DNA of 6,565 nucleotides, taken from assembly GCA_024276805.1 (NCBI GenBank), contig JAJRWJ010000459.1, forward strand, positions 1-6,565. The letters are read 5' to 3'. Positions within the stretch are counted from its first letter, which is position 1. Every line of letters begins with the position of its first letter. Positions 1 to 6,343 of this stretch are shown here, piece by piece. The stretch comes from Gammaproteobacteria bacterium. Its GTDB lineage: Bacteria > Pseudomonadota > Gammaproteobacteria > Methylococcales > Methylomonadaceae. Made by a program: the position numbers and the translations under genes. The notes under the pieces were generated by a model that made no database searches, was not told where the DNA came from, and saw nothing but the letters and a program-made list of their open reading frames with translations.

Positions 1-140
1 GTGGTTTTTCCGGCGCCATTGGGACCCAGCAGGATGGTGCATTGTCCCCGGTCAATGGAAAAAGTGACGTTATCCAGCGCCTTTCTGGCGCCATAGGAAA
101 AACTCAGATCGATGATTTTCAGTGCGGTCGTCGAATTCAT
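1..140 (-). CDS. ABC transporter ATP-binding protein, PQQ-alcohol-dehydrogenase-associated type (N-terminal fragment, cut by window edge)
   Basis: Only the first 46 codons are visible; the gene continues past the left edge. The start is the ATG read from 140 to 138, which overlaps the stop codon of the upstream beta-propeller gene in an ATGA arrangement. Translation is therefore probably coupled, which would explain the lack of a clear Shine-Dalgarno. The fragment reads as a typical ABC nucleotide-binding domain start: a beta-strand with an A-loop tyrosine (FSYG, Y16), then the Walker A motif GPNGAGKT at residues 39-46. Known family: position after a substrate-binding protein and a YVTN propeller matches the ATP-binding subunit of the ABC system associated with PQQ-dependent alcohol oxidation (TIGR03864-like). 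It should power transport at the inner membrane together with a permease expected further left. Walker B, signature and H-loop lie outside the window, so completeness cannot be judged. Confidence 0.9.
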   Translation of the reverse strand, partial: MNSTTALKIIDLSFSYGARKALDNVTFSIDRGQCTILLGPNGAGKT

Positions 141-1105
141 GGCCGGGCAACGACTCCCCAGGGAAAACGCCCCACTTTCAGGGATTTTGTCACCTTGTGC
201 TCCCTGAGATCGATTATGGAGATGTCATTGCTGACGCCATTGGTGGTGTAGAGGCGGGATTGATCCGGTGAAAAAGCCAGATTCCAGACACGCTGACCCA
301 CCAGCAGATATTTTTCCACTTCCAGTGTCTTGGCGTCGACTACCGCGACCCGGTTGGCAGGGCCAAGAGCGACATAGCCCCAGCGTCTTTCCCTGTCGAT
401 CAGCACACCCACTGGCTGTATTCTGTCCGGTGTCAGCCCCGGCACCCGAAAGTGGATTCTTTTGCTGATCTGCCTGCTTTCGACATCCAGTATCAGCAAT
501 GTCCCGGCAATTTCCGACGTTACCCACAGCTGCCGGCTGTCTGCCGTGAATGCGGCTGCGCGGGGACGCGGATCGACCAGGGTATTGTCGGTAATCGTCA
601 GGCTGTCGGCTGCTATCCAGTGAATCATGTTGGTGGTTTCGGAAGCACTGACGATCCAGCGATTGTCCGGACTGACGGCAATGCCTTCCGGTTCGACGCC
701 CACCGCTATGGTCTTGAGCAGTTTTTTGCCGGCGACATCGACGACCGATACCTGATTGTCGTCCTCGTTGGAAACAAACAGCAGTTTTCCCGCCGGATCG
801 AGTGCGAATGTTTCCGGGTCTTCCCCGGAAGGCAGCCTGCCCACCTGGGTATAGGTGTCGGCATCGATGATTATGATACTGTCGTCATCACTGGTGGCGA
901 TATACAGATATTGGTTGTCCTTGCTCAGTGCGATGCCTCTTGGCCGCTGGCCGATAGCGATGGTTTGCAGCAGTTTCCCGGCGTTCGGATCGACCACCGC
1001 CAGGGCATTGTCCTTTTCCAGTGTGACGAAAACCGTTTCCGCCCTGGCAGCAACGCTGCACAGAACCATGACCAACAAATACTTTATGCGGAGATTTATT
1101 TTCAT
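137..1105 (-). CDS. Secreted YVTN-family beta-propeller protein, PQQ-dependent catabolism-associated
   Basis: A 322-residue protein. The chosen start is the ATG at 1105-1103, preceded by a good ribosome site (GAGGA, 6 nt upstream); the frame is open further upstream but that part overlaps the preceding gene. Residues 1-22 form a signal peptide: basic start, hydrophobic LLVMVLCSVA, then A-R-A before the predicted cleavage at E23, so the protein is periplasmic. The rest is a string of about seven repeats of roughly 42 residues with recurring units of the form 'VAVVDxxTxKxxxTIxVGxxPxGIAxSPDxxxLYV', the pattern of YVTN propellers; the last repeat ends in GRFPWGVVARP. Known family: this fits the propeller protein found invariably with the PQQ-associated ABC operon (TIGR03866-like). 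Its biochemical role is unknown; a periplasmic scaffold, substrate capture or redox-partner docking role is inference. It lies 7 nt after the substrate-binding gene and overlaps the ATPase start by 4 nt. Confidence 0.92.
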   Translation of the reverse strand: MKINLRIKYLLVMVLCSVAARAETVFVTLEKDNALAVVDPNAGKLLQTIAIGQRPRGIALSKDNQYLYIATSDDDSIIIIDADTYTQVGRLPSGEDPETFALDPAGKLLFVSNEDDNQVSVVDVAGKKLLKTIAVGVEPEGIAVSPDNRWIVSASETTNMIHWIAADSLTITDNTLVDPRPRAAAFTADSRQLWVTSEIAGTLLILDVESRQISKRIHFRVPGLTPDRIQPVGVLIDRERRWGYVALGPANRVAVVDAKTLEVEKYLLVGQRVWNLAFSPDQSRLYTTNGVSNDISIIDLREHKVTKSLKVGRFPWGVVARP

Positions 1106-1112
1106 TGCTTCC

Positions 1113-2303
1113 TCATTGACATGTCGTTTCCGATCGATCGAATCCCAGGCTGTCCAGCTCGTTGCTGGGATGTAAAAACCCTTCCAGAGGCGCAACGCTG
1201 ACCATGGAACGGGCCGCCGCCAGCAGTACCGGCTGACGCAGCTGGCCATTCCAGGAACGATAGGTCAGCGGCCTGCCTTTGTAGCCCTGCAGTGCAAAAT
1301 CGCTGCTGAAAATAAATTTCCTGATCGCGGCGCTGTCATTGGCATGGCTTCTGGTCGCGGCCTCGCCAATACTCCTGATTGCCAGATAGGCGGAATAATC
1401 CTCTTCCTCCATCCAGCGTCCCGCCCGCTCCATGAAACGGTTCTGGATCTGCACTGCCCCCCATTGTTCATGCGCCCTGTGCCAGGATGTGGCGACCAGC
1501 CCCTGGGTGCCGATGACCGGCCGCGGTTTCCAGGTGCGATAAGTCAAATATTCACCGAACAGACCGGCTTCATCGGCCACTACCAGCACATCATAATCCA
1601 CACCCTGGGTAAAAACAGGCACTTCGGACTGTGCCGTGCGCCGGGCATCATGCGTATGCCGCCAGGTTTTTTCCGCGACAATGTTCATGCCGAAGCGTTT
1701 TGCCGAACGTTTCACCGCCGCGGCGAAAAGCTTGTCCTGCTGATTCGGGCCAATTACCAGAAACCATTCCCGCCAGCGTTTTTTCAGCATGTATTGCGCC
1801 AGGGCATCGGCGCGCATGGCCCGGCTGGGCAGCAGATGCAGCGTATTGGCGAAACAGGCGGTCCGGCGCAGTTCATCGTCCCGGGTCGCGATGTCAAACA
1901 GCAGCACCCGCTCCGCTTCCGGTATGCCGGCGACCTGTTTGAAAGGAGCGACATCCAGATTGACGATAATCAGCTGATAGCCATCCTTCAGCACTTTCCT
2001 GAAAGAGGCCACGACATCCCCATCGATTGGCACGACCACTTCATGCAGATTGAATTTCTGGTCGGTGAATCGTCCCGTGGTGTTGTTATCCTCGATGGCC
2101 AGCAAAGCCCCCTGGATGCCTTTGTCGGCAACGAATGGATCCAGATTGGATAGAGGCGGCGGCGGTTTTTTCTGCTGCGTGAAATAGGCGATCTGGATTT
2201 CCAGGTGTCCGGCAATGCACACTCCGGGAAAACCCGACAGCATCAAACCGGCCAGCAACAGTCCTGGCAACACAAAAAAAGGAGAATTTGGGAATTTGAC
2301 CAT
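1113..2303 (-). CDS. Periplasmic substrate-binding protein of PQQ-alcohol-dehydrogenase-associated ABC transporter
   Basis: A 396-residue protein from the ATG at 2303-2301. A TTG at 2348 would add 15 residues, but these would precede the natural signal peptide, so ATG is preferred; neither has a strong ribosome site. Residues about 10-31 form the hydrophobic core (FVLPGLLLAGLMLSGF), with likely signal peptidase I cleavage near CIA-GH; I see no lipobox. The mature part begins with a beta-strand (LEIQIAYFTQ), then a diagnostic block at residues 46-79: proline run, LSNLDP, GIQGALLAIED, NNTTGRF. A C-terminal block near residues 348-380 reads RSWNGQLRQP...LEGFLHPSNELDSLG. These blocks fit the family tied to PQQ-dependent alcohol degradation (TIGR03863-like), a relative of branched-chain amino-acid type (LIV) binding proteins. 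The ligand is not established for the family; an alcohol, its oxidation product or an exported compound are all possible. It is the first gene of the operon. Confidence 0.92.
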   Translation of the reverse strand: MVKFPNSPFFVLPGLLLAGLMLSGFPGVCIAGHLEIQIAYFTQQKKPPPPLSNLDPFVADKGIQGALLAIEDNNTTGRFTDQKFNLHEVVVPIDGDVVASFRKVLKDGYQLIIVNLDVAPFKQVAGIPEAERVLLFDIATRDDELRRTACFANTLHLLPSRAMRADALAQYMLKKRWREWFLVIGPNQQDKLFAAAVKRSAKRFGMNIVAEKTWRHTHDARRTAQSEVPVFTQGVDYDVLVVADEAGLFGEYLTYRTWKPRPVIGTQGLVATSWHRAHEQWGAVQIQNRFMERAGRWMEEEDYSAYLAIRSIGEAATRSHANDSAAIRKFIFSSDFALQGYKGRPLTYRSWNGQLRQPVLLAAARSMVSVAPLEGFLHPSNELDSLGFDRSETTCQ

Positions 2304-2475
2304 TGAATTATTGCAATAAGCAGATAGTATTAAATAAATCTCAAGCAAACAGCGACTGCATCCGGTAACCGTTGAACATCCGATGTTTACCGGGCCGGAA
2401 AAGTCTGGATGGCTTTTTTCAGCGATTCAGGAATAAAATGCAGACGCTATGCTGTAACTCAACTGATCATACGCC
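2304..2475. promoter_or_regulatory. Divergent intergenic region between ABC operon and PilZ gene
   Basis: This 172-nt gap must hold the promoters of both the leftward ABC operon and the rightward PilZ gene. Candidate -10 boxes are TACTAT on the minus strand (2329-2324) and TAAAAT on the plus strand (2434-2439). Neither has a convincing -35 hexamer, so both calls are weak and an activator may be needed. The centre carries the inverted repeats listed separately. I see no sigma-54 (TGGCA-N-TTGC) promoter. Confidence 0.4.
2362..2393. repeat. Nested inverted repeats, candidate operator
   Basis: An outer inverted repeat CCGGTAA (2362-2368) / TTACCGG (2387-2393) shares its right edge with an inner 13-bp palindrome AACATC-C-GATGTT (2375-2387). 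The site lies 59 nt upstream of the substrate-binding gene and 82 nt before the PilZ gene, where a shared regulator could bind. It is not followed by a T-run on either strand directly after the stem, so it does not look like a terminator. The structure is seen directly; its regulatory role is inference. Confidence 0.35.
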
Positions 2476-2880
2476 ATGATAGAGCCAATTACCTTAGAAA
2501 TGGATGAAGACGATATTTTTACTCTGGATAATCTGGATTTTCCAATAAACAACCGGAGAAAAGCGGTCCGCTATGTCCGTGAAGATATCGATGCCACGCT
2601 GGAAAAATTCAGAATGTTTGGCAAAAATCTGTCAGCAACCAGCAAACTTCTCGATATTAGTACGAAAGGGGCATTGCTTGCAACCAGCCAAAAATTCAGG
2701 ATAGGAAACGAAGTCATCTTACATCTGGTTTTCGACACGGGCAGGGCCTTTTCCCTGCGGGGCAAAATCATTCATCGAGTTTCCGCCTCGGAAGCCACTT
2801 ACGGTATCGTGTTCAAGCAGTTCAATGCCGAACTTGGCGACTACCTGCTGGATACCCAGTCGGACCTGGTGTTCAAATGA
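2476..2880 (+). CDS. PilZ-domain protein, predicted c-di-GMP receptor
   Basis: A 134-residue, single-domain soluble protein without signal peptide or membrane segment. The N-terminal 22 residues are strongly acidic (MDEDDIFTLD). They are followed by the first c-di-GMP-binding motif RxxxR (R28-K-A-V-R32) and, after a strand, the second motif DxSxxG (D60-I-S-T-K-G65). The beta-barrel then continues through LRGKIIHRVSASEATYGIVFKQF, the usual PilZ ending with a conserved GI/V-F element. Both binding motifs are intact, so c-di-GMP binding is likely. As a stand-alone PilZ it would act by binding a partner; the output (motility, pili, exopolysaccharide or transcription) cannot be told from sequence. 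The ATG at 2476 has no clear Shine-Dalgarno; an internal ATG at 2500 (M9) is an alternative that would keep both motifs. It is divergent from the ABC operon and no downstream gene is close. Confidence 0.88.
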   Translation: MIEPITLEMDEDDIFTLDNLDFPINNRRKAVRYVREDIDATLEKFRMFGKNLSATSKLLDISTKGALLATSQKFRIGNEVILHLVFDTGRAFSLRGKIIHRVSASEATYGIVFKQFNAELGDYLLDTQSDLVFK

Positions 2881-2965
2881 CATAATCACTGACGCATCAT
2901 CGATGCCTCTTCCCGCTTTGTTATTAATTCTACGTTGTCAGATTACATCATCCCTTTTTTCAAAG

Positions 2966-3065
2966 ATCGTCATTCCGGCATGGAGTGCCGGAATCCAGGC
3001 TCCAGGGATGGGAAAAACATGCCGTCCATGGCGCTGGATGCCCGCTTCCCGGCGGGCATGACGAT
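2966..3065. repeat. REP/MITE-like extragenic repeat: two hairpins in mirror order
   Basis: The element starts ATCGTCATTCC and ends GGCATGACGAT, so its ends are inverted copies. Each end is itself a hairpin: ATTCCGGCA (2972-2980) pairs with TGCCGGAAT (2986-2994) around a 5-nt loop, and ATGCCCGC (3038-3045) pairs with GCGGGCAT (3052-3059) around a 6-nt loop. Each hairpin is flanked by CGTCAT on the outside and CCAG/CTGG on the inside. Sequences of the type 'GTCATTCC-hairpin-GGAATCCAG' are a familiar class of dispersed intergenic repeats in proteobacteria; membership here is inference from one copy. A T-rich tract (TTTTTCTT, 3064-3071) starts a few bases after the second hairpin, so it may also weakly terminate PilZ transcription. 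No transposase or clear target duplication is seen. Confidence 0.7.
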
Positions 3066-3148
3066 TTTTCTTAGAATCTGACTGGGACCATGTATATCTC
3101 TGGGTTGTAAACTAAATAAATGCATCCTGTTCGCCACAGTACGGATGC

Positions 3149-3157
3149 TGCTAAAAT
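3149..3157 (+). promoter_or_regulatory. Candidate extended -10 promoter for the MOSC-domain gene
   Basis: TGCTAAAAT fits the extended -10 form TGnTAtAAT with one mismatch. No good -35 hexamer is seen (TTCGCC at 16 nt spacing is poor), as is usual for extended -10 promoters. Transcription would begin near 3164, giving a leader of about 60 nt. It lies after the repeat element and 66 nt before the start codon. Confidence 0.35.
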
Positions 3158-3222
3158 GTACTGCATCAAGCGCAGCATCGATACACATCAGCGACTGCCC
3201 CCCACACTGCAACTGAACCGAC

Positions 3223-4071
3223 ATGACCGCAATCACTTTGAGTGCAATTTACATTTACCCCGTCAAATCCTTTTCCGGCATCGCAGTGGATGCCTGGGAA
3301 GTGGATGGCAAAGGTCTGAAGCTGGATCGCAAATGGATGCTGGTGGATCGGGAACATCAGTTTCTCAGTCAGCGCCGGCTTCCGCAAATGGTCCAGGTCG
3401 AAACGCGGATCGTTGCAGATTCACTGCAGTTGAGCGCCCCGGGTATGGGTAGTATTTCCCTGCCACTGACAGAGCGGCAGGGGCCAGTGATAAGTACCAC
3501 GATCTGGAAGGACAGCTGCCCTGCAACGCTGGTCTCTGACGAGGTCGATCAGTGGCTGAGTGATTTCCTGAAGACTCCATGCCATCTGGTTTTTCAGGCT
3601 GACGAGACGGTCAGGCAGGTCGATCAGAATTATGCCAGTCCCGGTGACAAGACCAATTTCACCGATGGCTTCCCGTTTCTGATCATTGCCGAGAATTCCC
3701 TGGCGGCACTGAACCGGAAAATGCCCACGCCACTGCCCATGAGCCGTTTTCGGCCCAATCTTGTGATCAGCGGCTGCGACAGTTTTGCGGAAGATACCTG
3801 GCGGCGCATCAGCATCGGCGCTATCACATTCAGACTGCCCAAGCCCAGTGGCAGATGTCCCGTGACGACCATCGATGCGCAGACAGCACGCTATGGCAAA
3901 GAACCACTGAAAACATTGAGTCGGTTTCGAAAACTGGGCAACAAAGTGTATTTCGGGCAAAACGCCATTCATGAGCAACCCGGAATATTGCGTATCGGCG
4001 ATAAAATCCTGATCGGCGAAACAGGTTCCCCGCAACCCAATCTGGTCGATTCCCAGCGGACAATCATCTAA
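3223..4071 (+). CDS. MOSC-domain molybdenum-cofactor protein (YcbX/mARC-like, no ferredoxin domain)
   Basis: A 282-residue cytoplasmic protein. The N-terminal beta-barrel domain begins with the typical LSAIYIYPVKSFSG (residues 6-19), then DRKWMLVDREHQFLSQRR (35-52). The MOSC domain contains GFPFLIIAENSLAALN (149-164), SRFRPNLVI (174-182) and the cofactor segment KPSGRCPVTTIDAQT (207-221), and ends with PGILRIGDKILI. By alignment from memory, C212 matches the cysteine that ligates molybdenum in mARC and YcbX (human mARC1 C273). The family reduces N-hydroxylated compounds such as hydroxylamines and N-hydroxylated bases, using electrons from a partner. E. coli YcbX carries a C-terminal 2Fe-2S domain; this protein stops after MOSC, so a separate electron donor is needed. 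An earlier, often-conserved cysteine position reads serine (KPS). The ATG at 3223 lacks a strong ribosome site. Substrate is not predictable. Confidence 0.88.
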   Translation: MTAITLSAIYIYPVKSFSGIAVDAWEVDGKGLKLDRKWMLVDREHQFLSQRRLPQMVQVETRIVADSLQLSAPGMGSISLPLTERQGPVISTTIWKDSCPATLVSDEVDQWLSDFLKTPCHLVFQADETVRQVDQNYASPGDKTNFTDGFPFLIIAENSLAALNRKMPTPLPMSRFRPNLVISGCDSFAEDTWRRISIGAITFRLPKPSGRCPVTTIDAQTARYGKEPLKTLSRFRKLGNKVYFGQNAIHEQPGILRIGDKILIGETGSPQPNLVDSQRTII

Positions 4072-4085
4072 AAATCTGCAACTTA

Positions 4086-4116
4086 TTGAACCTGATCCGA
4101 ATTACCTTGCTATAAT
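4086..4116 (+). promoter_or_regulatory. Extended -10 promoter upstream of rhlE
   Basis: A perfect extended -10, TGCTATAAT (4108-4116), is preceded by TTGAAC (4086-4091) at 19-nt spacing, a slightly long but plausible -35. It is the best promoter match in the window. Transcription would start near 4123, leaving a leader of about 160 nt before the helicase ATG. It sits only 15 nt after the MOSC stop codon, so rhlE is probably its own transcription unit. Confidence 0.6.
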
Positions 4117-4282
4117 AGATAATTCAAATTCAGCAATCCATACGCTTGCCCAAATTGCAGCAGCGCCGATTGTGCTCGCGGTTCGATGCTCATGTTTTAC
4201 ACCATTACAGCTTCACTCCTGCACATCAGCGGCTTCTGAGTGATTGCGGCAGGATCAGTCTTCTCTTTTCTCACAGGTATCT

Positions 4283-5569
4283 ATGTCATTTTCTCAACTC
4301 GGCTTAACCCCCGAACTTCTCAGCGCCTTGTCCGAACAGGGCTACGAAACTCCAACACCGATTCAACAACAAGCGATTCCAGTCATTTTGAAGGGTCAGG
4401 ATGTGTTGGCGGGCGCCCAGACGGGTACCGGTAAAACCGCCGGCTTCACGCTGCCACTGTTGCAGCGTTTGGCGGAAACGCAGCCCAGCCACCAGAAACC
4501 CCATGCAATCCGGGCGCTGATCCTGACCCCGACCCGGGAACTTGCCGCGCAGGTTTACGAAAGTGTCGAAGTCTATGGCAGGCATTTGACGCTGCAGGCC
4601 TATGTGATTTTTGGCGGTGTGAATATCAATCCGCAAATCAAACGGCTGCGCAGAGGCGTGGATATTCTGGTGGCGACACCGGGCCGCCTGCTGGATCTGG
4701 TCGGCCAGAAAATTGTCGATTTGTCCCAGGTGGAAGTTTTTGTTCTGGACGAGGCCGATCGCATGCTCGATATGGGCTTCATTCCCGATATTCGCAGAAT
4801 CATCACGAAACTGCCCAGGCAGCGTCAGAATTTGTTGTTTTCGGCCACCTTCTCCGATGAAATCAAAGCGATGGCGGGACAATTTCTCAATGATCCCGCG
4901 GAAATCAGCGTCGCCAGACGCAACACAGCGGCCGAGGCGGTTACCCAGGTGGTCTATGCCGTGGCGCGGGAACAAAAACGTGAGCTGCTGTCCTATCTGA
5001 TCGGCTCCGGCAACTGGCGGCCGGTTCTGGTATTCGTCCGGACCAAACATGGCGCCGACCGGTTGGGCAGGCAGCTGCAGCGGGATGGCATACGCTGTGC
5101 CGTGCTGCATGGCGACAAAAGCCAGAATGCCCGCACCAGGGCCTTGAATTTTTTCAAGGAGGGTTCCATCGCGGTACTGGTAGCAACCGATATCGCCGCT
5201 CGCGGTATCGATATCGATCAATTGCCGCATGTGGTCAACTTCGATTTGCCGTCGGTTCCGGAAGATTATATCCACCGTATCGGCAGGACCGGGCGCGCCG
5301 GCATGCAGGGGGAGTCCCTGTCACTGGTCAGTGAGGAAGAAATCAAACAACTGGCGGCTATCGAAAAATTGCTCGGGCGGCAGATTCCCAGATCCACAGA
5401 ACCCGGCTTCGAAGCCGGGTTCACCCTGTCTACACCGTCGCCATCGGAGCATGTCAGGCACAGCAGGCACCACAAGAGAAAGCCGCGCGTCAGGAACCCG
5501 GCCGGTCATCGCAGACCAAAGACGGCCAATACCGGTAGACGGAGTTCCGGCAAAGCCCAACAGAGACGC
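4283..5569 (+). CDS. rhlE: ATP-dependent DEAD-box RNA helicase, RhlE type
   Basis: A 429-residue protein (stop TGA at 5570-5572). The ATG at 4283 begins the canonical MSFSQLGL start; a TTG 39 nt upstream is unnecessary. All helicase motifs are intact: Q motif (TPTPIQ, Q28), I AQTGTGKT (45-52), Ia PTRELAAQ (83-90), GG (111-112), Ib TPGR (132-135), II DEAD (156-159), III SAT (187-189), [10 protein letters not shown] (248-255), [11 protein letters not shown] (301-310), [12 protein letters not shown] (331-340). A linker and a strongly basic tail (about residues 392-429, rich in R, K and H) follow, as in RhlE proteins, and probably bind RNA. Known role of the family: unwinding short RNA duplexes in ribosome assembly and RNA decay. 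A 24-bp palindrome encodes residues 373-380 in the linker. A partial ribosome site (CAGG) lies 5 nt before the ATG. Closest alternative is another DEAD-box subgroup (SrmB, CsdA), but length and motif VI context favour RhlE. Confidence 0.95.
5399..5422. repeat. Perfect 24-bp palindrome inside rhlE (eight in-frame codons)
   Basis: The half-site GAACCCGGCTTC (5399-5410) is followed directly by its exact reverse complement (5411-5422). It spans exactly codons 373-380 and encodes EPGFEAGF; as a palindrome, it reads identically on the other strand. In mRNA it can fold into a 10-bp GC-rich stem with a TCGA loop. It sits in the variable linker after the helicase core, where an insertion would be tolerated. 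It resembles a small palindromic repeat that has landed in a coding region; whether other copies exist cannot be seen here. Confidence 0.8.
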
Positions 5570-5639
5570 TGAAAATTGCTGCAGCGCTGAACGCCCGGCA
5601 ATAACACCGGCAGGACAAACCATTGAAACGACGGCAGCC

Positions 5640-5981
5640 ATGAAAAAACAGGCAAAAAAAATACCGGCTTCACCGGAAACACAGCAGGAAGCCTTGAAAA
5701 TTGCCAGGGGCACCCAGCGTCCAGGGCAAACCAAGGAACAGACCAAGTTGATCGCCCAAGGCATCCAGAAAGGAATTCAGCAATATAAAATACAGCATAA
5801 AGCCAAATCGCGGGAGTTGAATAAAAAACTCAGGCATTCATCACAAAATGCGCCGCACACCCGGCTGCAGGATGCAGCACGGCAAACTTCGGTTATTTAC
5901 CGGCAACACTGGCTGCCCTGGCTGCTCCTGGCATTAACCTGGTTGGCTATAGTAGTGTACATTTTCTTTCTCGACCTGTGA
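5640..5981 (+). CDS. DUF2956-family protein with C-terminal membrane anchor
   Basis: A 113-residue protein. Residues about 11-50 carry the hallmark block of DUF2956: SPETQQEALKIARGTQ, RPGQTKEQTKLIAQGI, QKGIQQYK. A basic, helical middle (residues 50-66) follows, and one hydrophobic segment at 91-111 (WLPWLLLALTWLAIVVYIFF) ends the protein. The likely topology is N-terminus in the cytoplasm with a C-terminal tail anchor. The function of the family is unknown; recognition is from memory of the gammaproteobacterial family. The reading frame is open far upstream within rhlE, but the ATG at 5640 matches the usual family start. No clear ribosome site is visible. The gene lies 67 nt after rhlE with no obvious promoter or terminator between, so co-transcription is likely. 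Confidence 0.82.
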   Translation: MKKQAKKIPASPETQQEALKIARGTQRPGQTKEQTKLIAQGIQKGIQQYKIQHKAKSRELNKKLRHSSQNAPHTRLQDAARQTSVIYRQHWLPWLLLALTWLAIVVYIFFLDL

Positions 5982-6136
5982 CAGGCTTCCGCTTGGTCCA
6001 TCGCCAACCCGGGGGACAGCAATGCTAAAAATTCACATGCGGAGAGTATACAATTGTCACCACGCCTTTCCCGTGCAGCACTATAAATACCGACAAAACT
6101 GCTTTCACCCATCAATCATCCAGAGCAACAGATATT

Positions 6137-6343
6137 ATGAATGAACAACGTATAATCGATATTGAAAGTAAAATCGCCTTCCAGGAAGAGACCCTGCGGG
6201 TACTGAACGAGGTTATCTGCGAACAACAAAAACAGATTGACAAACTGGTGGCCACCTGTAAATTATTGGATGAACGCATCAACGACCTGCTGGTGGCCGG
6301 CAGTGATGCACCCGCTTCCGATGAACCACCACCGCATTTCTAG
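6137..6343 (+). CDS. slyX: SlyX family protein
   Basis: A 68-residue, acidic, helical protein. It has the SlyX pattern: IIDIESKIAFQEETLRVLNE (residues 6-25), then a heptad-like coiled coil to about residue 52 (QQKQIDKLVATCKLLDERINDL), a flexible stretch, and the family's terminal PPPHF (PPPHY in many members). Length is close to E. coli SlyX (about 72). The family's molecular function is not known; in enterobacteria the gene is often near slyD, which is not visible here. The ATG at 6137 lacks a strong Shine-Dalgarno. It follows the DUF2956 gene by 155 nt, and the gap has AT-rich -10-like boxes (TATACAAT at 6047, TATAAA at 6082), though none with a correctly spaced -35. Confidence 0.9.
   Translation: MNEQRIIDIESKIAFQEETLRVLNEVICEQQKQIDKLVATCKLLDERINDLLVAGSDAPASDEPPPHF

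Noticed and set aside
1106..1249. Longer start for the beta-propeller protein at 1249
   Set aside because: It would overlap the preceding gene and bury the signal peptide; the ATG at 1105 has a good ribosome site.
452..2153. Long plus-strand open frames (452-1201 and 1344-2153) opposite the ABC operon
   Set aside because: They are antisense to two well-recognised genes, and their translations are rich in C, H, R and P with no family pattern.
2894..2906. GCATC-ATC-GATGC hairpin after the PilZ gene as terminator
   Set aside because: The stem is only 5 bp and no T-run follows.
4304..5275. 323-codon minus-strand open frame opposite rhlE
   Set aside because: It is entirely antisense to a complete DEAD-box helicase with all motifs, and resembles nothing; a codon-bias shadow.
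5229..5639. Upstream extension of the DUF2956 frame into rhlE
   Set aside because: The open frame overlaps helicase codons and its translation is low-complexity; the conserved family block begins just after the ATG at 5640.
6054..6087. TTGTCA ... TATAAA as slyX promoter
   Set aside because: Both hexamers are good, but the spacing is 22 nt, outside the normal sigma-70 range.
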